In this document: positions 1 to 7,894 of the stretch, piece by piece | How positions within the stretch are numbered: the first letter of the stretch is position 1 | How the letters are laid out: each line of letters starts with the position of its first letter | Assembly: GCA_020437395.1 (NCBI GenBank) | Contig: JAGQWJ010000026.1 | Span: 1 to 44,697 of the forward strand | Source: Ignavibacteriota bacterium | GTDB lineage: Bacteria > Bacteroidota > Ignavibacteria > Kapaibacteriales > UBA2268 | Length of the DNA: 44,697 bases | Reading direction: 5' to 3' | Notes under the pieces: generated by a model | Databases searched by the model: none | What the model was told of the DNA's origin: nothing | Seen by the model: only the letters and a program-made list of their open reading frames with translations | Position numbers and translations under genes: made by a program

Positions 1-2
1 AA

Positions 3-242
3 GGATTCTGTTGTGGGGCTGGTGGTGCTAGAATGTTTATGGAAGAAACAGAAGGTAAACATATCAACATAGAACGTACAGAAGAATTATTGAGTACAGG
101 AGCTAAGACAATAGCTCTTAATTGCCCATTTTGTATGACTATGATTAATGATGGAGTTGGAAGTACGGGAGCAGAAAATATACAAGTTAAAGATATTTCA
201 GAAATACTTTTAGAACATATAGAAGCTAACCATAAGGATTGA
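3..242 (+). CDS. Fe-S oxidoreductase, C-terminal CCG domain (5' truncated)
   Basis: The gene enters from the left edge; the open frame begins at the first full codon and ends in TGA. The visible 79 residues hold a cysteine-rich CCG motif: FCCGAGGAR at codons 2-10 and CPFC at codons 41-44, giving CC-x36-CxxC. This pattern is the second half of the cluster-binding CCG domain of HdrB/GlpC/LutA-type proteins; CPFCMTMI followed by DGV is typical of the (Fe-S)-binding proteins often found with electron-transfer flavoproteins. The partner genes and the ferredoxin part lie outside the window, so substrate and partner cannot be named. It is followed after one base by the next gene, suggesting co-transcription. 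Confidence 0.8.
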   Translation, partial: GFCCGAGGARMFMEETEGKHINIERTEELLSTGAKTIALNCPFCMTMINDGVGSTGAENIQVKDISEILLEHIEANHKD

Positions 243-243
243 T

Positions 244-912
244 ATGTCAGTAAAGAATATAATTGGTTCTTTATTTATCCTGTTTGGGATTGGGTATTTA
301 TTGAATGCTTTTGATGTATTAGATTTTAATATTGGATATTTCTTCTATAAATGGTATCCTTTGCTAATTATATTGTTTGGTATCCATCTATTATCGAATA
401 AGAAATTTATATTTGGTTCTATTGTCTCAATTTTTGGTTTATTATTACAACTTGAACAACTAAATGTAGTTGATGTAAATATTTGGCAATTAGTATTTCC
501 TTTTGCACTTGTTGGTATAGGCATTAATATGATAGTCAAGAAGAATAAACATAGTCCAAGATCATTAAATGATTTTAGGGTCGAAAAAAACTTCGAGATA
601 AATAATGTATTTAGTAGCGACGAAAGAAATGTTAATTCTTCTTCTTTAGAAAGGGGAGAAGTATTCTCTTTGTTCGGAAGTGCAACAGTTGATATGTCTA
701 ATTCAATAATATCTGATAATAATTTTTATTTAGAAATGACAGCGATTTTCGGTTCAATTGATATTAGATTACCAGAGGATTGTAGAATAGAGTTAAAAGG
801 AACTCCTATATTTGGAAGTATAGATGATAGATCGAAATCCAATGCCATTTCTACTAAAAAAGTAGTCTTAGATTGTACTTGTGTCTTCGGTGGAATTGAT
901 ATAAGAAATTAA
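244..912 (+). CDS. LiaF-like four-helix membrane protein
   Basis: 222 residues. The first ~105 residues form four hydrophobic segments (about 5-25, 32-50, 53-73, 79-98), as in the LiaI/LiaF (YvqF) transmembrane region. The C-terminal half is a soluble beta domain with the repeating FGS/FGG pattern (SLFGSATVDM, AIFGSIDIRLP, PIFGSIDDRS, VFGGIDIRN) seen in the cell wall-active antibiotics response C-terminal domain. In Firmicutes LiaF tunes an envelope-stress two-component system; no LiaRS neighbours are present here, so only the family is claimed. The start follows the previous stop by one base. The stop overlaps the stop of the convergent gene on the other strand. Confidence 0.75.
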   Translation: MSVKNIIGSLFILFGIGYLLNAFDVLDFNIGYFFYKWYPLLIILFGIHLLSNKKFIFGSIVSIFGLLLQLEQLNVVDVNIWQLVFPFALVGIGINMIVKKNKHSPRSLNDFRVEKNFEINNVFSSDERNVNSSSLERGEVFSLFGSATVDMSNSIISDNNFYLEMTAIFGSIDIRLPEDCRIELKGTPIFGSIDDRSKSNAISTKKVVLDCTCVFGGIDIRN

Positions 913-1295
913 GTGTAATTGCTGATATTACAAGCGTTTAAACCAAATTTTATAGATATTTTTGTCCTGTTTCTAGATACCCAATCATAAATCGGATTTG
1001 CTAAAAATACTATAACAGGGTTACTCAGTATATAACCAAGAGGTTTGTAAATACCTCGCATTCTCTTCATTGTTTCGAATACTCCCTTAGAACGGTTATA
1101 TAGCTTACCATCTTTAGTTAATAGGAATAGTGATTTTGAAGTTCTTTCTTCGTTCAATTCATTATGTAAATCTTTGAGATTTAATATTTGATATGGTTTA
1201 ACATCTATTGAATTATCAATAGAACGCTTAAGTACAAACTCTGATGAGTAAGTACAAATTCCACAATCTCCATCAAATATTAGTAAATCATTCAT
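909..1295 (-). CDS. DCC-family thiol-disulfide oxidoreductase-like protein (DUF393/YuxK)
   Basis: 128 residues beginning MNDLLIFDGDCGICTYSSEF: the DGDCGIC motif at residues 9-15 is the hallmark DxxCxxC of the DCC (DUF393) family, proposed to be thioredoxin-fold redox proteins. The rest, with a FETMKRM segment and a hydrophobic C-terminal part, fits the family length (about 120-140). Its ATG overlaps the TGA of purD as ATGA, so it is translationally coupled to purD. The physiological substrate is unknown. The 3' end runs into the oppositely oriented LiaF-like gene with a 4-bp overlap, and only a weak 6-bp inverted repeat (914-932) sits there. Confidence 0.8.
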   Translation of the reverse strand: MNDLLIFDGDCGICTYSSEFVLKRSIDNSIDVKPYQILNLKDLHNELNEERTSKSLFLLTKDGKLYNRSKGVFETMKRMRGIYKPLGYILSNPVIVFLANPIYDWVSRNRTKISIKFGLNACNISNYT

Positions 1296-2566
1296 TTTAT
1301 AGCACTATCCGCAATATCCCTACGATAATATTTATTTTCAAAGTCTATTCCTTCAGCTAAATTATAGGCATTCTCTTTAGCTTCTTTTAATGAATTTGCT
1401 ACAGCAGTAATTCCCAATACTCTGCCACCACTATTCACTATTTTATTGTTTTCAATTTTAGTACCAGCATGAAATATAAATCTATCCTTAAGGGATGAAT
1501 TATTTTGAAGTCCTTTTATTTCAAATCCTTTATTGAAATTCTCCGGATAACCTTCAGAAGCTAAAATAACTGTACAAGCATACTTATCTTTTTTTATACT
1601 TATACAATTTTTCTCTAGTGAACCTATAGAAGCAGTATAGAATAATTTTGCTAAATCTCCCTCAATAAGAGAAAGAACTGATTGGGTCTCTGGATCGCCA
1701 AATCTTACATTAAATTCTATAACAAATGGTTTATTATTAACTATCATAATTCCAACAAATAGACAACCAATAAACCTATTTTTACGAGATTTCATACCTT
1801 TCAGTACTTGGCTTACAATCTTAGTTTTAACATCTTCCAATATTTTGTAGTCAACAAATGGAGTAGGGCTGAATGAACCCATACCACCAGTATTAAGACC
1901 TAAATCACCATCTTTTGCTCTTTTATAGTCTTGCGATGGAGGAAGTAGAATAAAGTTCTCACCGTCGCAAATTGCGAAAATTGATGCTTCTACACCGTCT
2001 AAAAATTGCTCAATAACAATTTTCTTACTTGCCTCACCAAATTTTCCCTCAAAAAAATCTTCAGCAATCTGTTTTGCTTCATTCTTATCATTGGAAATAT
2101 AAACTCCTTTGCCACCAGCTAAACCATCTGCTTTGATTACAATTGGTAAATCACTATTTTCAATATATCTAAAACAATCACTAAGATCCTTTGATTCAAA
2201 TGTTTTGTAAGATGCTGTAGGAATATTAAATTCATCCATAAATTCCTTTGCAAATGATTTAGATGATTCTAACTGAGATGCATATTCACTTGGACCAAAA
2301 CAATTTATTCCATTCTGTCTGAGTTTATCTGCTATCCCCATTGCTAATGGTTGTTCAGGCCCAACAACTACTAATTTAATTTTTTCGTCTTTACAAAAGC
2401 TTATTAATAAATCTTCATTATTTACATCGAATTGCACATTCTGAGCAATTTGTTGGATACCAGGATTCCCAGGATTACAATATATGTTATTACTATTATC
2501 TGATTCGTATAATTTTAAACAAAGGGCATGTTCTCTACCGCCACTACCTATTACTAATATGTTCAT
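1292..2566 (-). CDS. purD: Phosphoribosylamine-glycine ligase (GARS)
   Basis: 424 residues. Catalyses ATP-dependent ligation of glycine to 5-phosphoribosylamine, step two of de novo purine synthesis, in the cytoplasm. The N-terminus NILVIGSGGREHAL is the nucleotide-fold signature, followed by VVGPEQPLAMGI (about 66-77), an ATP-grasp domain with ADGLAGGKGV (about 146-155) and FNVRFGDPETQ (about 280-290), the GARS signature. The C-terminal domain ends ENKYYRRDIADSA. The start is the ATG at 2566; a longer reading would need a TTG and an unconserved 16-residue tail. Co-transcribed with the DCC-family gene (4-bp overlap); divergent from the TRIC-like gene. Confidence 0.96.
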   Translation of the reverse strand: MNILVIGSGGREHALCLKLYESDNSNNIYCNPGNPGIQQIAQNVQFDVNNEDLLISFCKDEKIKLVVVGPEQPLAMGIADKLRQNGINCFGPSEYASQLESSKSFAKEFMDEFNIPTASYKTFESKDLSDCFRYIENSDLPIVIKADGLAGGKGVYISNDKNEAKQIAEDFFEGKFGEASKKIVIEQFLDGVEASIFAICDGENFILLPPSQDYKRAKDGDLGLNTGGMGSFSPTPFVDYKILEDVKTKIVSQVLKGMKSRKNRFIGCLFVGIMIVNNKPFVIEFNVRFGDPETQSVLSLIEGDLAKLFYTASIGSLEKNCISIKKDKYACTVILASEGYPENFNKGFEIKGLQNNSSLKDRFIFHAGTKIENNKIVNSGGRVLGITAVANSLKEAKENAYNLAEGIDFENKYYRRDIADSAIK

Positions 2567-2679
2567 ATTTACTTTTATTCTAATTTTAATTATCAATTGT
2601 ATCGAAATTAACAAAAAAAGTCATTTTTGAACTATATATTATGAAATTATAAATCTAATTTATTAACAAATAAAAATAT

Positions 2680-2687
2680 TATCTTTG
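2680..2687 (+). promoter_or_regulatory. Putative -7 element (TAnnTTTG) of the TRIC-like gene
   Basis: TATCTTTG matches the Bacteroidota -7 consensus TAnnTTTG exactly and lies 46 bases upstream of the ATG at 2734 in the purD/TRIC divergent region. I see no good -33 TTG at the usual spacing, so this is a weak call in AT-rich DNA. Confidence 0.35.
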
Positions 2688-2733
2688 TTATAAATAATTA
2701 TGTTAAAAATAGATTAAAGAAAAAAATAATCAA

Positions 2734-3351
2734 ATGGAAACGGTAAAAGTCATAGAGATTGCTGGAACAGTGTCTTTCAGCATAGCGGGTGCATTTGCAG
2801 CTATGGAGAAAAGATTAGATCTATTTGGAATTTTTATTGTTGCCTTTGTTGCTGCATTAGGTGGAGGGACGTTACGCGATGTATTAATAGGTGACCTACC
2901 TGTAAAATGGATGTTAGATATGAATTATGGATTAATTGTATTGCTTAGTACAATTGCAGCTTTATTATTTACAAGAGTAATTCTTAATTATCACAAAATA
3001 TTATTGTTGTTTGATTCAATTGGTTTAGGATTTTTTACTTTAGTAGGAATACAAACCGGCATAACATTAGGATTTTCTTCAATAACTTGTATCGGTTTAG
3101 GAACAATGACTGCCTGTTTTGGTGGGGTAATCAGGGATATTTTACTTAATAATATACCATTAATTTTCGAAAAAGAGATATATGCCACAACATGTATTAC
3201 TGGTGGAGTTTTATTTTTCATGTTGAGGTATTTAGAAGTTTATCAACCTTATAACGAAATAATTTGTCTTCTAGTAATAGTTTTATTCAGATTATTAGCA
3301 GTCAAATATGATTGGCAATTACCCTCCCTTTGGAATCAAAGAAACTTATAA
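2734..3351 (+). CDS. TRIC-type (UPF0126) cation channel family membrane protein
   Basis: 205 residues, nearly all membrane-embedded, in two tandem homologous halves of about three helices each. Each half carries the family glycine motif: ALGGGTLRDVLIGDLP at about 42-57 and CFGGVIRDILLNNIP at about 128-142. These GG-x-RD signatures define the UPF0126/YadS/YicG family, now linked by structure to trimeric intracellular cation channels; potassium-selective conduction has been reported for some members, while other members have been linked to glycine uptake. The gene is single, divergent from purD and 222 bp upstream of recA, so context adds no function. Confidence 0.88.
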   Translation: METVKVIEIAGTVSFSIAGAFAAMEKRLDLFGIFIVAFVAALGGGTLRDVLIGDLPVKWMLDMNYGLIVLLSTIAALLFTRVILNYHKILLLFDSIGLGFFTLVGIQTGITLGFSSITCIGLGTMTACFGGVIRDILLNNIPLIFEKEIYATTCITGGVLFFMLRYLEVYQPYNEIICLLVIVLFRLLAVKYDWQLPSLWNQRNL

Positions 3352-3573
3352 AATCAGTGTTTATTCAAAAAATAGTAATTAGCCAAGAAAATGAGTGATT
3401 TAATTAATGAAATTTATGTTTAAAATAAAAAACTGAGATATTAAGTATAATATTATTATTAATATAGATACTGTTGAAAAATAACTACAAAAATAAAATG
3501 AATTTATGTGTCAAAATGACTTATTTTCTTTAATTTGGTAACAAATTATTTAATTAGATAAAGAATAAAAAAC

Positions 3574-4623
3574 ATGGCAAAAGCAGATAAACAAAGTAAA
3601 GTAGGGGTTGAAATCAACCCGGATAAGATAAAAGCAGTAAATTTGGCAATGGATCAGATAGAACGGCAACATGGAAAAGGTTCTATTATGAGGTTGAGTG
3701 ACCAACAAGTTGTTGATGTTGAAGTAATTCCGACTGGATGTATTTCTTTGGATGCGGCAATAGGTGTAGGTGGAATACCAAGAGGTAGAATTATAGAAAT
3801 ATTTGGTCCAGAATCTTCTGGTAAAACTACTGTTTGTTTACATGTGATTGCTGAAGCACAGAAGAAAGGTGGTTTAGCGGCATTCGTAGATACAGAACAC
3901 GCTTTAGATATAAACTACGCACAGAGATTAGGTATAGATTTAAATAATCTATTGCTATCACAACCCGAATTTGGTGAGCAAGCCTTAGAGATAGTAGAAA
4001 CTTTGGTAAGAAGTGGTGGGGTAGATGTAGTAGTCGTTGATTCTGTTGCTGCTTTGACTCCAAGAGTTGAAATTGAAGGCGATATGGGCGATGCACAAAT
4101 GGGTTCTCAAGCTCGTTTGATGTCTCAAGCAATGAGAAAGTTAAATGCGGCAATAGGTAAATCAAAAACAACTGTAATATTTACTAATCAATTGAGAAGC
4201 AAAATTGGTGTTATTTACGGTAACCCAGAAACTACGACAGGTGGTAATGCACTGAAGTTCTATGCTTCTGTTCGATTAGATATTAGAAGAAAAGAAGTTC
4301 TAAAAGATGGTTCGGATATTATTGGCAATAGAGTCAGAGTTAAAGTACTTAAAAATAAAGTAGCTCCTCCTTTTAAAGAAACTGAATTTGATATAATGTA
4401 CAATGAGGGAATCTCAAAAGTAGGAGATTTGGTTGATGTTGCTACTGAGCGTGGTATTGTTGCAAAATCGGGATCTTGGTACACATTTAACGAAGAAAGA
4501 GTACAAGGTAGAGATGCTTTGAAAAAATTAATCTCTGAAGACGAAAATTTATTCGAGAAATTAAAATCAAGTGTAGTCGAATTAATTAGCCCCAAAAAGA
4601 AAAAAGAAGATAAGTCTGAATAA
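3574..4623 (+). CDS. recA: RecA recombinase
   Basis: 349 residues. Binds single-stranded DNA as an ATP-dependent filament, drives strand exchange and (where LexA exists) SOS co-protease activity. Walker A GPESSGKT at residues 78-85, Walker [11 protein letters not shown] near 152-161, and the [19 protein letters not shown] loop-2 region are all intact. The C-terminal tail is lysine-rich (PKKKKEDK) rather than strongly acidic as in E. coli. The 222 bp upstream hold no gene; TAATTTGG at 3531-3538 is one mismatch from the Bacteroidota -7 box, and I see no LexA box I could defend. recX follows after 15 bases, as in many bacteria. Confidence 0.98.
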   Translation: MAKADKQSKVGVEINPDKIKAVNLAMDQIERQHGKGSIMRLSDQQVVDVEVIPTGCISLDAAIGVGGIPRGRIIEIFGPESSGKTTVCLHVIAEAQKKGGLAAFVDTEHALDINYAQRLGIDLNNLLLSQPEFGEQALEIVETLVRSGGVDVVVVDSVAALTPRVEIEGDMGDAQMGSQARLMSQAMRKLNAAIGKSKTTVIFTNQLRSKIGVIYGNPETTTGGNALKFYASVRLDIRRKEVLKDGSDIIGNRVRVKVLKNKVAPPFKETEFDIMYNEGISKVGDLVDVATERGIVAKSGSWYTFNEERVQGRDALKKLISEDENLFEKLKSSVVELISPKKKKEDKSE

Positions 4624-4638
4624 AAATAAAATTGTAGA

Positions 4639-5268
4639 ATGCACAAAGTTTACTCGATTAAGAAAAAGAAATACTCTAAAAAGTATTTCGTAAACTTTGT
4701 TGATTTTACTTTTGAATCCATCGAATTAGATATAGACATTATTACTAAGTATTGCATAACCGTAGATTCAGAATTAGATGATGATACTATAGCAGAAGCT
4801 ATGGATAGTCAGCAGTACAAAAACGTGAAGCTCGCTGCTTATAATTATGTCTCATACAAACCTCGTAGCGAAACTGAAGTCAGAAGAAAGCTAGAAGAAA
4901 AGAACTTTGGTATTAATCATATTGACTATGCGATTAGCTTTCTTTATGAATTCAAATTGCTAGATGATGAAGAATACACTAAAACTTTTATTCTAAATTA
5001 TATAAAGCGCAATCCATCTGGAAAATTCAAATTAAAACAAGAACTGAGGAAAAGGGGGATAGAGGAGAATCTCATTTCAAAATCAATAATAAATAATTAT
5101 CCCAATAATGATGTTTTAGAATTAGCTAAAATAGCAGCTGATAAACATCTAAGAAAGGTTGCTCATAAACCAAAAGAAAAACAAAAGAATCTAATTATAG
5201 ACTTTCTTTCTAGAAGAGGATTTGAGTGGGATATAATCTTAAAAACAACAGAAAATTTATTTCAATAA
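4639..5268 (+). CDS. recX: RecX regulatory protein
   Basis: 209 residues. RecX proteins bind RecA filaments and limit their extension. The core contains the repeated three-helix units: YVSYKPRSETEVRRKL (about 71-86), FLYEFKLLDDEEYTKTFI (about 101-118) and GKFKLKQELRKRGIEENLI (about 126-144), which are the conserved RecX helices. The N-terminal ~65 residues are a less conserved extension common in this phylum. It starts 15 bases after recA, without an evident SD, and almost certainly shares its transcript; an intrinsic terminator overlaps its stop codon. Confidence 0.93.
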   Translation: MHKVYSIKKKKYSKKYFVNFVDFTFESIELDIDIITKYCITVDSELDDDTIAEAMDSQQYKNVKLAAYNYVSYKPRSETEVRRKLEEKNFGINHIDYAISFLYEFKLLDDEEYTKTFILNYIKRNPSGKFKLKQELRKRGIEENLISKSIINNYPNNDVLELAKIAADKHLRKVAHKPKEKQKNLIIDFLSRRGFEWDIILKTTENLFQ

Positions 5269-5294
5269 AAAAGCCGGTTTAGACCGGCTTTTTT
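5267..5294. terminator. Bidirectional intrinsic terminator between recX and the repeat lipoprotein
   Basis: A perfect 12-bp inverted repeat (A6 GCCGGT / ACCGGC T6) with the four-base loop TTAG. It has an A-tract on one side and a T-tract on the other, so it can end both recX (+) and the convergent lipoprotein gene (-). The A-tract overlaps the TAA of recX. Confidence 0.93.
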
Positions 5295-5317
5295 AAATTA
5301 AATAATGTAATTTATAT

Positions 5318-7819
5318 TTATTTTTTCATCCAGAAAGTCTCTTGGAAATCATCACATTTCTCTATATTCCAAGTTATTTCAATAGTTTTGTAACCATCCT
5401 TTTCTATGATTACTGTGTATTTACCTTTACAGAGTTCTTTGGCTAATAACTCACCTTCATTATCCGTAGTCTTTTTCTCTAAAACTACCTTACCGTTTAG
5501 TTTTAAAGTTACTTTAGCACCTTCAATTGCTTTTTTACTTTCATTATCTTTAACAATGAACTTTAAGATTGCTTCGCAGCAATCATCTTTTGACTTTAAA
5601 GACTTATCATAATTTAAAACTTTATTACATCCTAAGTCAAATTCGAATTCATAACCTTCGAAACCTTCTGCAGAAATTGAAAGACTGTAGTCATTCCCTT
5701 CACAAAGTTCTTTGAATTCAACATATCCATCGCTATTCGTTTTTAATTCTTTTAGCTTATTTTTTCCTTTCCAAAGTCTAACAGACGCATTTTTGATAAT
5801 ATTGCCTTTGTCATCTTTTACTTTTACTTTTACAATTCCTTCGCAGCAGTCATTGTCATTCTTTTCAAGAGTTTGCTCCAATGTTTTTTCTTCATGACAC
5901 CCAACTTCAACCTGTACTTCTTTATTAGAATAACCATCTTTCTTATATACAATAGTATATTTTCCTTCACAAAGACCATCAAGAACAGCTTTCCCGTTTT
6001 CAACAACAGGATCCTCAATCAGTTTACCATCTTTGTAAAGATAAATCTTCGTTCCATTTAGTATGTTTCCATCTTTGTCTTTTGGTTTGAAAATCAGAAC
6101 TCCATCACAACAATCGTCATTCTTATTCATCCAAAACGTCTCTTGGAAATCATCACACTTCTCTATGTTCCAAGTTGTTTCTATTGTCTCATATCCATCT
6201 CTTTCAATTATAACAGTATATTTTCCTTTACAAAGTCCATCTTCAATTACAATACCATCTGCATTCGTTGATTTCTTTTCAAATATTACTTTACCATTTA
6301 GTTTTAAAGTTATTTTAGCATCTTTTAAAGCATTCTTTCCATTCTTATCTTTTACGATAAATTTGAGAACAGCTTCACAGCAGTCATCGTTATTTTTTTC
6401 AAGAGTATGTTCAAGAGTTTTTTCTTCATCACATCCAACTTCAACTTGTACTTCTTTATTGGAGTAACCATCTTTCTTATAAACAATAGTATATTTTCCT
6501 TCACAAAGACCGTCAAGCAAAGCTTTTCCGTTTTCAACAACAGGATCCTCAATCAGTTTACCATCTTTGTATAAATATATTTTCGTTCCATTTAGTATGT
6601 TTCCATCTTTGTCTTTTGGTTTGAAAATCAGAACTCCATCACAACAATCGTCATTTTTATTCATCCAAAATGTCTCTTGGAAATCATCACATTTTTCTAT
6701 GTTCCAAGTTGTTTCAATAGTTTTGTAACCATCCTTTTCTATGATTACTGTGTATTTACCTTTACAAAGCTCTTTAGCTAAAAACTCACCTTCTTTATCC
6801 GTAGCTTTTTTCTCTAAAACTACTTTACCATTTAGTTTTAAAGTTACTTTAGCACCTTCAATTGCTTTTTTACTTTCATTATCTTTAACAATGAACTTTA
6901 AAATTGCTTCGCAACAATCATCATCATTTTTTTCAAGAGTTTGCTCCAGAGTTTTTTCTTCATCACACCCAACTTCAACCTGTGCCTCTTTATTAGAATA
7001 ACCATCTTTCTTATAAACGATAGTATATTTTCCTTCACAAAGACCGTCAAGCACAGCTTTTCCGTTTTCAACAACAGGATCCTCAATCAGTTTACCATCT
7101 TTGTATAAATATATTTTCGTGCCATTTAGTATGTTTCCATCTTTGTCTTTTGGTTTGAAAATCAGAACTCCATCACAACATGTATCTTCCTTAGATTCAG
7201 TTTTTATCATTTTGAAATTCAATGATAATGTCTCATCACAGTTCTCAATATTTACAAGTTCTTCAATTACTTTAAAGCCATCTTTAGCAAGTCTGAATTC
7301 ATATTCTTCTAAACAGAGACCAGTGAATTTTACTGTACCATTCTCATCCGATTTCCCCTTTTTAAGGACTTTCATCTTTTGACGAACTTTTACTTCTACA
7401 TCTTTAATTGTGTTTCCATCTTCATCTTTAATTGTTAATTCTGCAGAACCGCAACAATCATCTTTATCTTCTAATGTAACCGTACCATTTTCTTTATCAT
7501 TTATATCACCGTATTTGAACTCTTTGGTGTTATATAGAGGATGGGATATTGAAATTAGAAGATTCTCCGTTGAAACAGAAAGATTTTCGAAAGTAATTAA
7601 TCCATTCTCATCTGATGTATCAACTGCAATGACATTATTATTATCAATTTCATTAATACTTACTATTGCATTAATAATGGGATTATTATCACTATCAACC
7701 AAATTAGTTGAATAGTTGATATCAATATTAGAAGGACTATTTGGTTGATCTTCCTTACAAGAGTTAAACAACAATAGCGAGAAGAATGATAAGATTAAGA
7801 TTCGTATCATAGTTTTCAT
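5318..7819 (-). CDS. Lipoprotein with eight tandem cysteine-patterned beta-sandwich repeats
   Basis: 833 residues. A lipoprotein signal peptide ends LLLFNSC, placing the lipidated Cys at residue 21. Residues ~30-118 form one cysteine-free domain resembling a carboxypeptidase-regulatory/Cna-B-like beta sandwich. Eight repeats of ~88-92 residues follow, each with the same four cysteines: DCC at the start, one in GLCxGKY-type segments ~47-50 residues later, one ~25 further on (Cys 122/123/169/194 through 747/748/797/822). Two repeat types alternate: A (CDGVLIFKPKDKDGN), at about 212, 390 and 568; B (CEAILKFIVKD), at about 300, 478 and 745; plus single variants at ~120 and ~656. Each resembles DxxGxxLxxAxVxL-type regulatory-like domains. 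Likely a surface or periplasmic structural or binding protein; no ligand is evident. Preceded by its own -7 box; ended by the shared terminator. Confidence 0.85.
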   Translation of the reverse strand: MKTMIRILILSFFSLLLFNSCKEDQPNSPSNIDINYSTNLVDSDNNPIINAIVSINEIDNNNVIAVDTSDENGLITFENLSVSTENLLISISHPLYNTKEFKYGDINDKENGTVTLEDKDDCCGSAELTIKDEDGNTIKDVEVKVRQKMKVLKKGKSDENGTVKFTGLCLEEYEFRLAKDGFKVIEELVNIENCDETLSLNFKMIKTESKEDTCCDGVLIFKPKDKDGNILNGTKIYLYKDGKLIEDPVVENGKAVLDGLCEGKYTIVYKKDGYSNKEAQVEVGCDEEKTLEQTLEKNDDDCCEAILKFIVKDNESKKAIEGAKVTLKLNGKVVLEKKATDKEGEFLAKELCKGKYTVIIEKDGYKTIETTWNIEKCDDFQETFWMNKNDDCCDGVLIFKPKDKDGNILNGTKIYLYKDGKLIEDPVVENGKALLDGLCEGKYTIVYKKDGYSNKEVQVEVGCDEEKTLEHTLEKNNDDCCEAVLKFIVKDKNGKNALKDAKITLKLNGKVIFEKKSTNADGIVIEDGLCKGKYTVIIERDGYETIETTWNIEKCDDFQETFWMNKNDDCCDGVLIFKPKDKDGNILNGTKIYLYKDGKLIEDPVVENGKAVLDGLCEGKYTIVYKKDGYSNKEVQVEVGCHEEKTLEQTLEKNDNDCCEGIVKVKVKDDKGNIIKNASVRLWKGKNKLKELKTNSDGYVEFKELCEGNDYSLSISAEGFEGYEFEFDLGCNKVLNYDKSLKSKDDCCEAILKFIVKDNESKKAIEGAKVTLKLNGKVVLEKKTTDNEGELLAKELCKGKYTVIIEKDGYKTIEITWNIEKCDDFQETFWMKK
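5321..5587 (-). repeat. Type B repeat, copy 3
   Basis: Codons 745-833 of the repeat lipoprotein. Only about four substitutions separate it from copy 1 at protein level, although copy 2 lies between them. Confidence 0.85.
5855..6118 (-). repeat. Type A repeat, copy 3
   Basis: Codons 568-655. Near-identical DNA to the other two A copies and exactly 534 bp from copy 2. Confidence 0.88.
6119..6388 (-). repeat. Type B repeat, copy 2
   Basis: Codons 478-567. The most diverged B copy in its middle part (about 483-530), while its two ends match copies 1 and 3 closely. Confidence 0.85.
6389..6652 (-). repeat. Type A repeat, copy 2
   Basis: Codons 390-477. The stretch around 6601-6655 repeats the bases at 6067-6121 and 7135-7189 almost without change. 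Confidence 0.88.
6653..6922 (-). repeat. Type B repeat, copy 1
   Basis: Codons 300-389. Together with the A repeat before it, it forms a 178-codon (534-bp) AB unit. Confidence 0.85.
6923..7186 (-). repeat. Type A repeat, copy 1
   Basis: Codons 212-299, first of three near-identical A copies at 534-bp spacing. Confidence 0.88.
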
Positions 7820-7851
7820 AGTGACCTCAATAAATTATTAAAATAGTTTTA

Positions 7852-7859
7852 CAAATATA
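7852..7859 (-). promoter_or_regulatory. Putative -7 element (TAnnTTTG) of the repeat lipoprotein gene
   Basis: On the minus strand TATATTTG matches TAnnTTTG exactly, 32 bases upstream of the ATG at 7819, in the 75-bp gap that separates this gene from the PBP2 operon. A -33 TTG at standard spacing is not evident. Confidence 0.4.
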
Positions 7860-7894
7860 CATTAATAACAAATTAAAAAGGAATTTGTCACATT

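Noticed and set aside
914..932. Terminator between the LiaF-like and DCC genes.
   Set aside because: Only a 6-bp TGTAAT / ATTACA stem without a T-tract; too weak in AT-rich DNA.
2567..2614. Longer PurD starting at TTG 2614.
   Set aside because: The extra 16 residues are unconserved and precede the canonical MNILVIGSGGREHA start.
3352..3573. Possible small gene or riboswitch between the TRIC gene and recA.
   Set aside because: Only very short frames (about 10 codons) and AT-rich sequence without a stable stem; no known riboswitch pattern.
3827..4646. Frames antisense to recA.
   Set aside because: Long only because of recA codon structure; no start context or recognisable product.
5321..7186. 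CRISPR-like or minisatellite array.
   Set aside because: The repeats are ~264-270 bp, in frame, and encode protein domains; there are no short repeats with unique spacers.
5406..7715. A series of open frames opposite the repeat lipoprotein gene.
   Set aside because: They recur with the same 534-bp period as the repeats and are low-complexity mirror frames; no domain or start context supports them.
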